Below the pieces are notes generated by a model. It had not been told where the DNA came from. It searched no databases and was given only the letters and a program-made list of their open reading frames with translations. 64,000 nucleotides of DNA from Halococcus salsus (GTDB lineage Archaea; Halobacteriota; Halobacteria; Halobacteriales; Halococcaceae), in contig NZ_JAAAJC010000004.1 of NCBI RefSeq assembly GCF_009900715.1, positions 159,943-223,942 of the forward strand. The letters run 5' to 3'. The position numbers and the translations under genes are program-made. Positions 51,964 through 60,420 of this stretch are shown piece by piece. The stretch's first letter is position 1; every line of letters starts with the position of its first letter.

Positions 51964-53735
51964 TCGGTCGAGGTCGCGTCGTCGCTTCCCGAGACGTCCG
52001 TGACGACGTCGCCACCGGAGGAGGTCACGGCCACGTCCTCGTCGCTCCGGATCTCCTCGATGTGGTCCATGAACTCCTCGGATTCGAGGATCTCGTACTC
52101 GTTTCTGAGCCCGAGATAGACCGTATAACACATCACGAGGAGTATCACGGCGAAGGGGAGCCCCGTCGAGATCGCCGCCGCCTGGAGCGCGGTGAGACCG
52201 CCACCCCAGAGCAACACCGCCGCGACGATGCCCTCGGTGGTCGCCCAGAAGATCCGTTGGGCCTTCGGGACGTCGTGTTTCCCGCCCGAGGTGAGGTGGT
52301 CGATGACCAACGACCCGGAGTCAGACGAGGTGACGAAGAAGCTGATCACGAGCAGCGTCGCGAGGATCCCCGAGACCGCACCCAGCGGGAACTGTTCGAG
52401 GAGCGCGAACATGGCGACGGTCTGGCCGACCTCGTTGTAGGCCGCGAGCACCGCGCCGTTGCCGGTCAGGGCGTTCGCGATCGCGCCGCCGCCGAACGTC
52501 GAGAGCCAGACGGTCGAGAACAGCGTGGGCAACACCAACACGCCGAGCACGAACTCGCGGACCGTCCGCCCCTTCGAGATCCGCGCGATGAACATCCCCA
52601 CGAACGGCGACCACGCGATCCACCAGCCCCAGTAGAAGACCGTCCACCCCGAGACGGTCGGTGCGAGTGTGTTACCCGCGCCCGCGCCGATCGTGCCGGT
52701 GAAGAAACTCAACGCGAGGAAGTTCCCGAGGTACGTACCGAACCCCTCGACCATGCCGCCGACGATGTAGAGCGTCGGCCCGACGACGAAGACGAAGCCG
52801 AGCAGGAGGAACATCAAGTAGAGGTTGACCGTACTCAGGCGTTTGACGCCGCCGTCGAGCCCCGCCGCGACCGACGCCACCGCGATGAGGGTGATCCCGG
52901 CGATGAGGAGTACCTGGGGCACCGTCCCGACCGGGACGTCGACGATCCCGAGCATATCGCCACCAACGTAGGAGATCCCCTGGTTCACCTGCGAGACGCC
53001 CAGCCCGAGGGAGGTACAGAGCCCGAAGAGGGTGGCAAACACCGACACGAGGTCGATGACGTGGCCCGGCCAGCCGTAGATCCGTTCACCGAGCAGCGGC
53101 CAGAAGATCGACCGGAACGTGAGCGGCAGCCCCCGATTGAACGAGAAGAAAGCGAGGCCGAGCCCGACGAGCCCGTAGATCGCCCAGGGCGAGAGCCCCC
53201 AGTGGTAGATGGTCTGTGCCAGCGCCGCCGTCCCGGCCGCGGCGGTCCCGGACTGGGCACCGAAGAACTCCGGGGGGCTCCCCATGTAGACCATCGGTTC
53301 GGCGACGCTGTAGAACATCAGCCCGATCCCCATACCGGCGCTGAACAGCATCGCCATCCACGAGAACCGGCTGAACTCGGGTTCGGCCTTGACCCCGCCG
53401 ATCCGGATCGAGCCGTACTTGCTGGCGGCGAAGTAGACGATGGTGATCAGGAAGACGTTCACCGCGAGCAGGTAGAACCACCCGAACGTGGATTCGATGA
53501 ACGACTTCGTCCCGTCGAAGACGGCGGTCGCCTGCTCTTGACCCAACAACAACGTGATCGCGACGAACAACACGATGAGCGCAAGCGCGCCCGGGAAGAC
53601 GACCGGGTGGACGTCGAATCGACCCCCGAGGAGTTCGTGGTTCGTGTCCCCCGGCTCGCGGTCCGAATCGGGGTGGAACAGCTCCACTTGGAGCCCACCG
53701 GACATCTCCCCGGTCGTGTCGTCGGATTCAGCCAT
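51960..53735 (-). CDS. BCCT-family betaine/choline/carnitine transporter
   Basis: 591 residues with twelve hydrophobic helices between about 40 and 560. GIGLMFYSVAEPMVY and the tryptophan-rich FYWGWWIAWSPFVGMFIARISKGRT segment are defining features. A cytoplasmic acidic C-terminal tail ends in TEVTD-like sequence. These carriers take up compatible solutes with Na+ or H+, which suits a halophile facing osmotic change. The upstream 299 bases hold at least two TATA-like elements. Confidence 0.93.
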   Translation of the reverse strand: MAESDDTTGEMSGGLQVELFHPDSDREPGDTNHELLGGRFDVHPVVFPGALALIVLFVAITLLLGQEQATAVFDGTKSFIESTFGWFYLLAVNVFLITIVYFAASKYGSIRIGGVKAEPEFSRFSWMAMLFSAGMGIGLMFYSVAEPMVYMGSPPEFFGAQSGTAAAGTAALAQTIYHWGLSPWAIYGLVGLGLAFFSFNRGLPLTFRSIFWPLLGERIYGWPGHVIDLVSVFATLFGLCTSLGLGVSQVNQGISYVGGDMLGIVDVPVGTVPQVLLIAGITLIAVASVAAGLDGGVKRLSTVNLYLMFLLLGFVFVVGPTLYIVGGMVEGFGTYLGNFLALSFFTGTIGAGAGNTLAPTVSGWTVFYWGWWIAWSPFVGMFIARISKGRTVREFVLGVLVLPTLFSTVWLSTFGGGAIANALTGNGAVLAAYNEVGQTVAMFALLEQFPLGAVSGILATLLVISFFVTSSDSGSLVIDHLTSGGKHDVPKAQRIFWATTEGIVAAVLLWGGGLTALQAAAISTGLPFAVILLVMCYTVYLGLRNEYEILESEEFMDHIEEIRSDEDVAVTSSGGDVVTDVSGSDDATSTD

Positions 53736-54034
53736 TCACCCGTCCTCCGTGGGATTCGCGTTTCGAGCCGTCGAGTTCGTATCGTCGTACAATCATGATC
53801 TACGTGTTCGATCGTGTGGATACGCGCTTATAATCGTTCCCGATGCCAGCGGGTCCGGGCCACCCCCCACGACGCGGTCGCCACCGCCGCGTCGCGACCC
53901 GATTGGTATCGATACGCATGCGAAAAGTTACCAGTCGCCCTTATAAATCTTCAGGTTGAGCACGACGCGCTATATACCCGAATCGGTCGCGGTATCGTCG
54001 ACCGATCCCCGGCTTCCTGGTCGCGGCGGCTTCG
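53736..54034 (-). promoter_or_regulatory. AT-rich upstream region of the BCCT transporter
   Basis: 299 bases without a gene. On the minus strand a TTATAA element lies at about 53828-53834, some 95 bases before the start, and a TTTATAAG element at about 53941-53948. The second could drive a longer leader or a small RNA. I see no ORF worth listing and no strong hairpin. Confidence 0.35.
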
Positions 54035-54796
54035 TTACAGCCCCGTCGGCCGGTCGATGAACGTCGTCTCCATCCCCCATCCATCGGCGAGGGCCTGAAG
54101 CGAGCGCACGCCGAAGGTCTCGGTGGCGTAGTGCCCCGCGAGATAGACGTGGATCCCCGCCTCCTTCGCCTCGTGGTAGACCTGCTGTTTGCCTTCCCCG
54201 GTGACGAACGCGTCCGCGCCCCACTCTGCGGCCTCGTCGAACCAGTCGGCGGCGCTCCCGGTGGCGACCGCGACCTCCTCGACCGTCTCGGGACCGAAGT
54301 CGAGGTGCTGGACACCGTTTTCCGGGCCACACGCCTCGGCGAGCGCCGTTCGGAGTCCGTCCGGCGTGAACCCCTCCGGGGCGATCCCCGCGATCCCGAT
54401 GTGTTCGGCCCCGAGCGCGGCGAACGGCTCCTGGGCTTCGAGTTCGAGCGCGTCCGCTACCCCCGCGGCGTTGCCGAGGTCGGGGTGGCTATCGAGCGGG
54501 AGGTGAGCGGCGTAGAGCGCCAGGTCGTGCTCGAAGAAGGGTGCGAGCCGGTCGTAGCGCGCGCCGGTCACCCGCTCGAGATCGCCCCAGAACAGGCCGT
54601 GGTGAACGACGAGGACGTCGGCTCCCACCTCGACCGCCCGCTCGGCGGTCTCGACGGCGGCGTCGACCGCGAACGCGGCGTGGTCGACCTCGACCGGTGA
54701 ATCCACTTGGCGGCCGTTGGCGCTCGCGTCGAGGTCCGCGAACGCGTCGGTACGGAGGCGGTCGTCGAGCCGGGCCGCGAACTCGTCGAGGTGCAT
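54035..54796 (-). CDS. Nif3-like dinuclear metal centre protein
   Basis: 253 residues. Metal-ligand motifs are VLVVHHGLFWGD (HH) and LPLDSHPDLGNA in the first half, with AFVTGEGKQQVYHEAKEAGIHVYLAGHYATE in the second (H and E ligands). The family forms hexameric toroids with a two-metal site; some act as GTP cyclohydrolase-like enzymes, but the general role is unresolved. It is divergent from the 38-residue basic ORF. Confidence 0.92.
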   Translation of the reverse strand: MHLDEFAARLDDRLRTDAFADLDASANGRQVDSPVEVDHAAFAVDAAVETAERAVEVGADVLVVHHGLFWGDLERVTGARYDRLAPFFEHDLALYAAHLPLDSHPDLGNAAGVADALELEAQEPFAALGAEHIGIAGIAPEGFTPDGLRTALAEACGPENGVQHLDFGPETVEEVAVATGSAADWFDEAAEWGADAFVTGEGKQQVYHEAKEAGIHVYLAGHYATETFGVRSLQALADGWGMETTFIDRPTGL

Positions 54797-54859
54797 ACCG
54801 GCGGTTCCGCCGCCACGGTTAAGAACGTGTGTGACCTCCTTCCCCCGGAGGTCGATTCT

Positions 54860-54976
54860 ATGAGCAAGCTCTCGAAGATCACGAAAGCGTGGCGACGACT
54901 CCCGAACAAGACACAGGGACGGATCAAGCGGAAGGCCAAACGACTCCTCCGCCGCGGCAAGGACTCGAAGAAATAA
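54860..54976 (+). CDS. 38-residue basic protein
   Basis: From ATG 54860: MSKLSKITKAWRRLPNKTQG, then RIKRKAKRLLRRGKDSKK. It is extremely basic, unusual for the acidic proteome of this organism, which suggests RNA or DNA binding. It ends six bases before the stop of the agmatinase-like gene on the other strand. Only composition and a clean frame support it. Confidence 0.55.
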   Translation: MSKLSKITKAWRRLPNKTQGRIKRKAKRLLRRGKDSKK

Positions 54977-54982
54977 CTCCCC

Positions 54983-55792
54983 TCAATCGGCGGTTCGGGA
55001 CGCGTGCGTGAAGACGAACTCCCGGAGGAGTTTCGCGCCGAGCGCGGCGGCCTGGCCGTCGTCGCGGTCGTTTATCTCGACGACATCGAACCCCACGCAC
55101 TGCGGCGCGACCGCGCGGACCACGTCCCGGAGGTCGCGCGGCACGAGGCCGAACGGTTCCGGGGTGCCCGTGCCGGGCGCGAAGCCGGGGTCGGCGGCGT
55201 CGATGTCGACGCTGAGGTAGACCGATCCATCGAGATCCGGACTCCAGTCCGGCACCGACGCCGGCGGGACGACGGTCACGTCGTCCGCTTCGGCGCGGTC
55301 CCACTCGGCCTCGCTCCCGGCCCGTGCCCCGAGAATCACCGCTCGGTCGGCGTGGTCGAGAACGCGACGCGTCGCTGTGGCGTGGCTCAGTGGATTCCCC
55401 ATGTATTCTTCTCGAAGATCGAGGTGGGCGTCGAGGCAGACGTAGACGTCGGGTTGGGTCGCGCGAACCCCGGCGACGCTTACGGTGTGTTCACCGCCGA
55501 CGAGCAGCGGCAGCCGTCCGTCGTCCGCCGTATCCGAGAGGTCACCCGCGAGGAAGTCGAGATACTCACCGACGTCGTTCCAGGGAGCGATGTCCCCGGC
55601 GTCGTGGACGCCGAGGGCGGAGAAGGTTCGATCCGTGCGGTGGTCGTAGTCCTCGAACGGTTCGGCGGCGTGACGGAGTTCACGGGGCCCGAAACGCGCA
55701 CCGGGTCGGAAGGAGGTCGAGACGTCGAGGGGGGCACCACGGAGGACGTAGTTCGCGCCCTCCTCGTCGGCTCGCGCCCCCGGAAAGCCCAT
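54983..55792 (-). CDS. speB: Agmatinase/ureohydrolase-like protein
   Basis: 269 residues from the ATG at 55792 overlapping the IF-5A stop. Manganese-binding motifs of the arginase family are LLVGGEHTVS, VCLDAHLDLREEY and SVDIDAADPGFAPG. In Haloferax volcanii a homologous agmatinase-like gene beside IF-5A has been tied to deoxyhypusine formation on IF-5A. The overlap here fits that pathway: the enzyme would release the amine used for the modification, or modify the precursor. Confidence 0.9.
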   Translation of the reverse strand: MGFPGARADEEGANYVLRGAPLDVSTSFRPGARFGPRELRHAAEPFEDYDHRTDRTFSALGVHDAGDIAPWNDVGEYLDFLAGDLSDTADDGRLPLLVGGEHTVSVAGVRATQPDVYVCLDAHLDLREEYMGNPLSHATATRRVLDHADRAVILGARAGSEAEWDRAEADDVTVVPPASVPDWSPDLDGSVYLSVDIDAADPGFAPGTGTPEPFGLVPRDLRDVVRAVAPQCVGFDVVEINDRDDGQAAALGAKLLREFVFTHASRTAD

Positions 55793-56169
55793 CAGACGAC
55801 CTTGCGCTGTTCGTCCATCTCGAGGTACTCGATCTCGTCGTCGGGCGAGAGGCTGGTGCCGTCGGGGGTCTTGATGGTGAAGGTCTGGTAGGTCTCGAGG
55901 TCCATCACCTGGGCGACGCTGTCGGACTCCATGCTGACGACCTGGCCCTGTTTTCGGTTGATGATCGGGACCCAGACCTTCGCGTCCACAGGTTGGGTGA
56001 AGTTGCGCTTGTTCTCGTCGAAGACGCCCTTGCCCTCGACACGGGCCTTCGCGCTGCCGTGCTTGCCGGGTTTGGCGGTGCTGTAGGCGGTGATTTGACA
56101 CGGCGTATCGTCGATCATGACGTAGCTTCCCTCGTCGAGTTCGCGAACTTGCGTCTGCTGTCTGGCCAT
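55792..56169 (-). CDS. eif5A: Translation initiation factor 5A (IF-5A)
   Basis: 125 residues. The modification loop [17 protein letters not shown] puts the hypusine/deoxyhypusine lysine at Lys36. The N-terminal SH3-like part and the C-terminal OB-fold ([26 protein letters not shown]) are complete. The factor relieves ribosome stalling at proline-rich sequence. It is first in the operon, with a TTTATA box at about 56195-56200, 26-31 bases before the ATG. Confidence 0.97.
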   Translation of the reverse strand: MARQQTQVRELDEGSYVMIDDTPCQITAYSTAKPGKHGSAKARVEGKGVFDENKRNFTQPVDAKVWVPIINRKQGQVVSMESDSVAQVMDLETYQTFTIKTPDGTSLSPDDEIEYLEMDEQRKVV

Positions 56170-56216
56170 GTCCGTGGTTGTTAATCCGGGGGTATAAACG
56201 GTTTGGAACCGCTCGT

Positions 56217-57290
56217 CTACGCCCCGCCGTGGGTCTCGATGACCCGTTCGACGCGTTCCAGTCCGTCGGTGAGCGCCGGGGTCGGGAGCCCGAACCCGAT
56301 CCGGAAGCGGTCGTCGTGGCCGAAGACGCTCCCGGGGGCGAGCACGACCGATTCTTCCTCGACGACGGTACGACAGAACGCCTCCGAGTCCGCGAACCCG
56401 TCGGGGATCGTCGGGAAGCCGTTCACCCCGACCGGTTTGAGCCAGTCGAGGTCGTGCTTCTCGACGAACTCGGCCACCATCTCCCGGTGCTTCCGCGCGA
56501 GCGCCCGGTTCTCGTCGAGGATCGCCGTCTCGTCGGCGAGGGCCTGGCGGGCGACGTGCTGGCCGAAGATCGAGGGCGAGATAGTCGTGTAATCCTTCCA
56601 GTTCCTGACGCCGTCCATCACCTCGGACGGTCCACAGACCCAGCCGAACCGCAGGCCGGCGAGTCCGTAGGCCTTCGTGAGGCTCGTGGTACTGATCCCG
56701 TGGGGACCGAGGCTCGCGACGGGAGCCTGCGGTTCGTCGTCGAGCAGACGGTAGACCTCGTCACAGAGCAGGTAGGCGTCGTTGTCGGCCGCGAGGTCGT
56801 AGACCGACTCGACGCGCTCCTGTGAGTGGTACCGGCCAGTGGGATTGTTGGGGTTGTTGAGCACGACGAGTTCGGTTTCGGGGCGGATCGCGTCGGCGAC
56901 CGCGTCCGGATCGAGCCGCCAGTCGGGTGGCGTGAGCTCCACCGTCGTCACCTCGGCGAACGTCTCGGGCAGGGTCCGCAGCGACTGGTAGGTCGGGGTG
57001 ACGACCACCGCGTGGTCGTCAGGGTCGAGCACGGTGCGCATCGCCAGGAAGTTCGCTTCTTGGGTCCCGCAGGTGAAGACCACCTCGTCGGCCGCCCGGC
57101 CGTACCGTCCGGCGACCCGTTCTCGGAACGCAGGGTCGCCGTCGGTCGGGATGACGTAGCCGAGTTCGCCGGGGTCGGTGTCGAAACGCGAGGCGTCGAG
57201 GCTCCGGATGCCGCTCTCGGCCAGCATGACGTCGGCATCGTGTTCGTACGCGTCGAACCAGCGTTCGAGCGCGAACGGTTCGATCTGCAT
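56217..57290 (-). CDS. PLP-dependent class I/II aminotransferase
   Basis: 357 residues from [19 protein letters not shown]. The fold-type I motifs are [27 protein letters not shown] and [20 protein letters not shown] with the PLP lysine in the SLTKAYG element. The alanine/aspartate-like aminotransferase group is likely, but the substrate cannot be assigned. It lies upstream of IF-5A on the same strand but separated by 47 bases with the IF-5A promoter between. Confidence 0.92.
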   Translation of the reverse strand: MQIEPFALERWFDAYEHDADVMLAESGIRSLDASRFDTDPGELGYVIPTDGDPAFRERVAGRYGRAADEVVFTCGTQEANFLAMRTVLDPDDHAVVVTPTYQSLRTLPETFAEVTTVELTPPDWRLDPDAVADAIRPETELVVLNNPNNPTGRYHSQERVESVYDLAADNDAYLLCDEVYRLLDDEPQAPVASLGPHGISTTSLTKAYGLAGLRFGWVCGPSEVMDGVRNWKDYTTISPSIFGQHVARQALADETAILDENRALARKHREMVAEFVEKHDLDWLKPVGVNGFPTIPDGFADSEAFCRTVVEEESVVLAPGSVFGHDDRFRIGFGLPTPALTDGLERVERVIETHGGA

Positions 57291-57385
57291 ACCGAACACA
57301 CCGCGAGCGGCGATAAAAGCACCCCGACAGCCCCGTGTCCAAAGCGGATAGACCGTTTTTTGCCCCCGGCCATCGAGCGCTTCGC

Positions 57386-58114
57386 ATGGCCAAACAGCCA
57401 CACCTGCTCGTCGAACCGGGCGACCTCCACGACGTCGTGCTCCTCCCCGGCGACCCCGACCGCGTTGACCGGATCGCGGGTCACTGCGAGGACGGCGAAC
57501 TCATCACCCACAATCGCGAGTACAAGATCATCAACGCGACCTACGAGGGTACTGATGTGACGATCTGCTCGACCGGCGTCGGTTGTCCGTCGGCGGCGGT
57601 GGCGATCGAGGAGCTCGCGAACGTCGGCGTGGAGACGTTCATCCGGGTAGGCACCATCGGGGGGCTCCAGGCCGACATCGAGGTCGGCGACGTCATCGTG
57701 GCGACCGGCGCGGCGAAGGACGAGGGCACGACCCGGCGCTACGAGGCGGATACGGTCCCGGCCGTCCCGGATTTCGACGTGCTGTCGAGCCTCGTGGATG
57801 CGGCCGAGAGCCGCGAGGAGCCGGTCCACGTCGGGCCGATCGCCTCGGACGACGCCTTCTACGCCGAGACCGACGAGTACGTCCAGAACTGGGAGGAAGC
57901 GGGCCTGCTGGGCGTCGAGATGGAGGCCGCGGCGGTGTTCTCGCTCGCGCGCCGGAAGGGGCTCCGGGCGGGGGCGATCTGCACGGTGGATGGGAACCTC
58001 GTCGCGGGCGCGCAGAAGGGCGAGACCGAGGACGACGAGGAGCTGCCGGAGAAGGCGAAGAACAACGTCGCGCGCGCCATCGACATCGCGCTCGACGGTG
58101 CCGTCTCGCTCTGA
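57386..58114 (+). CDS. Nucleoside phosphorylase (uridine phosphorylase-like)
   Basis: 242 residues from ATG 57386. Motifs are VVLLPGDPDRVDRIAGH, ICSTGVGCPSAAVAIEEL, FIRVGTIGGL and VEMEAAAVFSLARRKGLRAGAI, where the MEAAA segment binds the ribose. The enzyme splits nucleosides with phosphate for salvage. It is divergent from the aminotransferase and convergent with SAMP1. Confidence 0.92.
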   Translation: MAKQPHLLVEPGDLHDVVLLPGDPDRVDRIAGHCEDGELITHNREYKIINATYEGTDVTICSTGVGCPSAAVAIEELANVGVETFIRVGTIGGLQADIEVGDVIVATGAAKDEGTTRRYEADTVPAVPDFDVLSSLVDAAESREEPVHVGPIASDDAFYAETDEYVQNWEEAGLLGVEMEAAAVFSLARRKGLRAGAICTVDGNLVAGAQKGETEDDEELPEKAKNNVARAIDIALDGAVSL

Positions 58115-58129
58115 AGGAGCGAGAGAGCC

Positions 58130-58405
58130 TCAGCCACCGGTCACCGGCGGGAACGCGGCGAGTTCGTCGTCCTCGTCGAGTCGGGTGTCGAGCCCGTCGC
58201 CGTCGGTGAACGGGTCCTCACCGTTTCTGAGGAGGTTGATGTGGTCCCGGACCGTGCCGTCCTCGACGATCTCGGCTTCGAGCGCGGGGTGGCGCTCGAA
58301 CAGCGCGGCGAGCGCGTCGGCGAGCGTGGCGTTCGGTTCCACGGAGATAGGGACTTCGCGTTCGCCAGCGGTCTCGGCGAGGGTGGCGAAGAGCTTCCAG
58401 TGCAT
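58130..58405 (-). CDS. samp1: SAMP1/MoaD-type ubiquitin-like small modifier
   Basis: 91 residues: MHWKLFATLAETAGEREVPISV opens a beta-grasp fold and the protein ends in VTGG, the diglycine needed for adenylation by the E1-like UbaA. FERHPAL and VRDHINLLRNGEDPF are typical of MoaD/ThiS relatives. It either tags proteins (samp-ylation) or carries sulfur for the molybdenum cofactor; SAMP1 in Haloferax does both. It is convergent with the phosphorylase gene; repeat copy C lies upstream of its start. Confidence 0.9.
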   Translation of the reverse strand: MHWKLFATLAETAGEREVPISVEPNATLADALAALFERHPALEAEIVEDGTVRDHINLLRNGEDPFTDGDGLDTRLDEDDELAAFPPVTGG

Positions 58406-58434
58406 GGTTCGAGAAGGGTCGGCGAACACAAATG

Positions 58435-58785
58435 CGATCCGGCGGTCGCGGTGCGATGGGGTGCGGTCGTTGCGGGGGTTGCGGTGCGGCTGCCGGGCGG
58501 TCGCGGTGCGGCTGCGGTAGCGGTTCCTGGTGTCTCGGCGAGCGGGAGCGAGCCGAGGCTCAGGAGAGCGGTGCTCTCCTGGTGGATGAAGGGCGAGGAC
58601 GCTTCGCGTCCGAGGGCTTCGGCGGTGCTGTGCGGTTGCGGAGAGGGTGGTGATCGTACCGCGAACGAGCGGAGCGAGTGAGCGGGCCAAGGAACCCCTG
58701 AACGGAGTGAAGGGGTGACGCTGGCTTTTGATCCACATTTTGCCAGTGAGTGAGCGAAGCGAACGAGCGCAGCAAAAGGTGGGGA
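58435..58785 (-). repeat. Intergenic repeat element, copy C
   Basis: On the minus strand, head stem CCACCTTTTGC is at 58782-58772 and GCAAAATGTGG at 58743-58733, followed by ATCAAAAG. Then come GATCACCACCCTCTCCGCAA, CCGCACAGCACCGCCGAAGC, CCTCG and CTTCATCCACCAGG, and an ACCGC-rich tail toward 58435. It fills the 405-base gap between TrkH and SAMP1, its head after the TrkH stop. An extra partial head (CGAAAGGTGGGGA) is at 58788-58800. Confidence 0.7.
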
Positions 58786-58810
58786 CGCGAAAGGTGGGGA
58801 CGGTGGGGGT

Positions 58811-60367
58811 CTAGGATTTCCAGTACGCCGGCGTGAGGAGCACGAGCACGGGCAGGATCTCGAGCCGGCCGATCCACATCAGGAAGGTCATGAACAGCTT
58901 CGAGGTGGCCGGGAAGTCGAGGTAGCTGTTCATCGGGCCGACGCTCCCGAAGCCCGGGCCGACGTTGCCGAGCGTGGAGGCGACGGCGCTCATCGCCTCG
59001 AAGGCCGTGACCTCGTAGCCCACCCGCCAGGCGTCGGTGGCGACGACGAGCGTGGCGACGACGAAGAAGACGAGATAGAGCAGCGTGAAGGCGTAGATCC
59101 CTCGGATGGCGCGGTCGTCGATCACCCGACCCCCGAGGCGAACGGGCGAGACGGCCTCGGGGTGGACGGTGGAGAAGAGTTCGCTGCGGAGGGACCTGAG
59201 GATCACCAACCATCGGATGATCTTGACCGAGCCACCGGTCGAGCCCGCCGAGCCGCCGATGAACATCGCGAAGAGCAGGAGGTACTGGGCGGGGTCGCTC
59301 CAGGTGTTGAAGTCCATGTTGGCGTAGCCCGTCGTGGTCACGATCGAGACCACGTTGAAGAGGGCGTGGCGAACCGAGTCCTCGAGCTCGCCCGCGATCG
59401 GTGGAATGCCCTGCTGGACGGTCTCGATACCGGTCCCGGCGAACAGGAGTCCCGCAACGACGGCGGTCAGCACGCCGATGACACCCAAATAGGAGCGGAA
59501 CTCGGCGTCACGCGTCAGTCGATGGGGTTCGCCGTCGAGGACGCGCCAGACCAGCGCGAAGTTCGTCCCCGCCGCGACCATGAACGGGATGATCACCCAC
59601 TGGACGGCGCTCGAAAACGCCTCGATCGAGCGGGCCTCGGGCGAGAACCCACCAGTCGGCATCGTGGTGAGACCGTGGGCGACCGCGTTGTAGAGGTCCA
59701 TGTTCGGCGCGAGGCCGGCGAGGTGGAGCCCGTAGAGGAGGGCCATTTCGAGCACCGTCAACCCGAGGTAGGCCAGCCAGAGCACCCGCGCGGTCTCGGC
59801 GATCCGCGGGGTGAGCTTCTGGATCCCGGGCCCCGGGGCTTCGGCGTCCATCAGCTGTGCGCCGCCGACGGAGAGTTCGGGGAGGATCGCGACCGCGAGC
59901 ACGACGATCCCCATCCCACCGAGCCACTGGGTGAGCTGTCGCCAGAGCAGGATGGCGTGGGAGTGGCGCTCGAAGGATATTTCGCCGACGACGGTCGCGC
60001 CAGTCGTCGTAAACCCGCTCATCGACTCGAACAGCGCGTTCGTCGGGTCGGCGAGGGTCGACTCCGTCCCGCCGACGCCCGCGATGAGGTAGGGTATCGC
60101 GCCCACGACCCCGACCGCGAGCCACGTCAGTGCCACCATCAGGAAGCCCTCGCGGGCCGAGAGGTCGGGGTCGGGGTCGACGCGTTCGAGCGCGAACCCG
60201 ATCCCGGCGACGAGGACGATGGCGACGGCGAAGGTGACGATGTCCCGGCCGTAGGAGAGCGCGACGACCAGCGGGATCGCGAGCGTCACGGAGAGGTACT
60301 TCACGACGGTGCCGACGAGGCCCACGCTCGCACGCCAGTCGACCCGTAAGCGGCTCGTCCGGGTCAC
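58811..60367 (-). CDS. trkH: TrkH-family potassium transporter subunit (second copy)
   Basis: 518 residues from GTG 60367. The four pore-loop repeats carry the selectivity-type motifs FESMSGFTTTGATVVGE and VSIVTTTGYANMDFNTW, and IGGSAGSTGGSVKIIRWLVI follows. Membrane helices occupy nearly the whole length. It forms a cation pore regulated by TrkA. It is the third gene of the operon, 53 bases after the other trkH copy, and ends just before repeat copy C. Confidence 0.94.
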   Translation of the reverse strand: MTRTSRLRVDWRASVGLVGTVVKYLSVTLAIPLVVALSYGRDIVTFAVAIVLVAGIGFALERVDPDPDLSAREGFLMVALTWLAVGVVGAIPYLIAGVGGTESTLADPTNALFESMSGFTTTGATVVGEISFERHSHAILLWRQLTQWLGGMGIVVLAVAILPELSVGGAQLMDAEAPGPGIQKLTPRIAETARVLWLAYLGLTVLEMALLYGLHLAGLAPNMDLYNAVAHGLTTMPTGGFSPEARSIEAFSSAVQWVIIPFMVAAGTNFALVWRVLDGEPHRLTRDAEFRSYLGVIGVLTAVVAGLLFAGTGIETVQQGIPPIAGELEDSVRHALFNVVSIVTTTGYANMDFNTWSDPAQYLLLFAMFIGGSAGSTGGSVKIIRWLVILRSLRSELFSTVHPEAVSPVRLGGRVIDDRAIRGIYAFTLLYLVFFVVATLVVATDAWRVGYEVTAFEAMSAVASTLGNVGPGFGSVGPMNSYLDFPATSKLFMTFLMWIGRLEILPVLVLLTPAYWKS

Positions 60368-60420
60368 GTCCGTCTCACGCCCGATCGCTATCGCGTCGAA
60401 CGATTAATCCACCGCTTCGG

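Noticed and set aside
52062..53798. A 578-residue plus-strand frame opposite the BCCT gene
   Set aside because: It is Arg/Asp-rich shadow sequence; the minus strand gives a typical twelve-helix carrier.
53736..54034. A small protein gene in the BCCT upstream region
   Set aside because: Plus-strand frames here have no plausible start context and mixed composition; the region is better read as promoter sequence.
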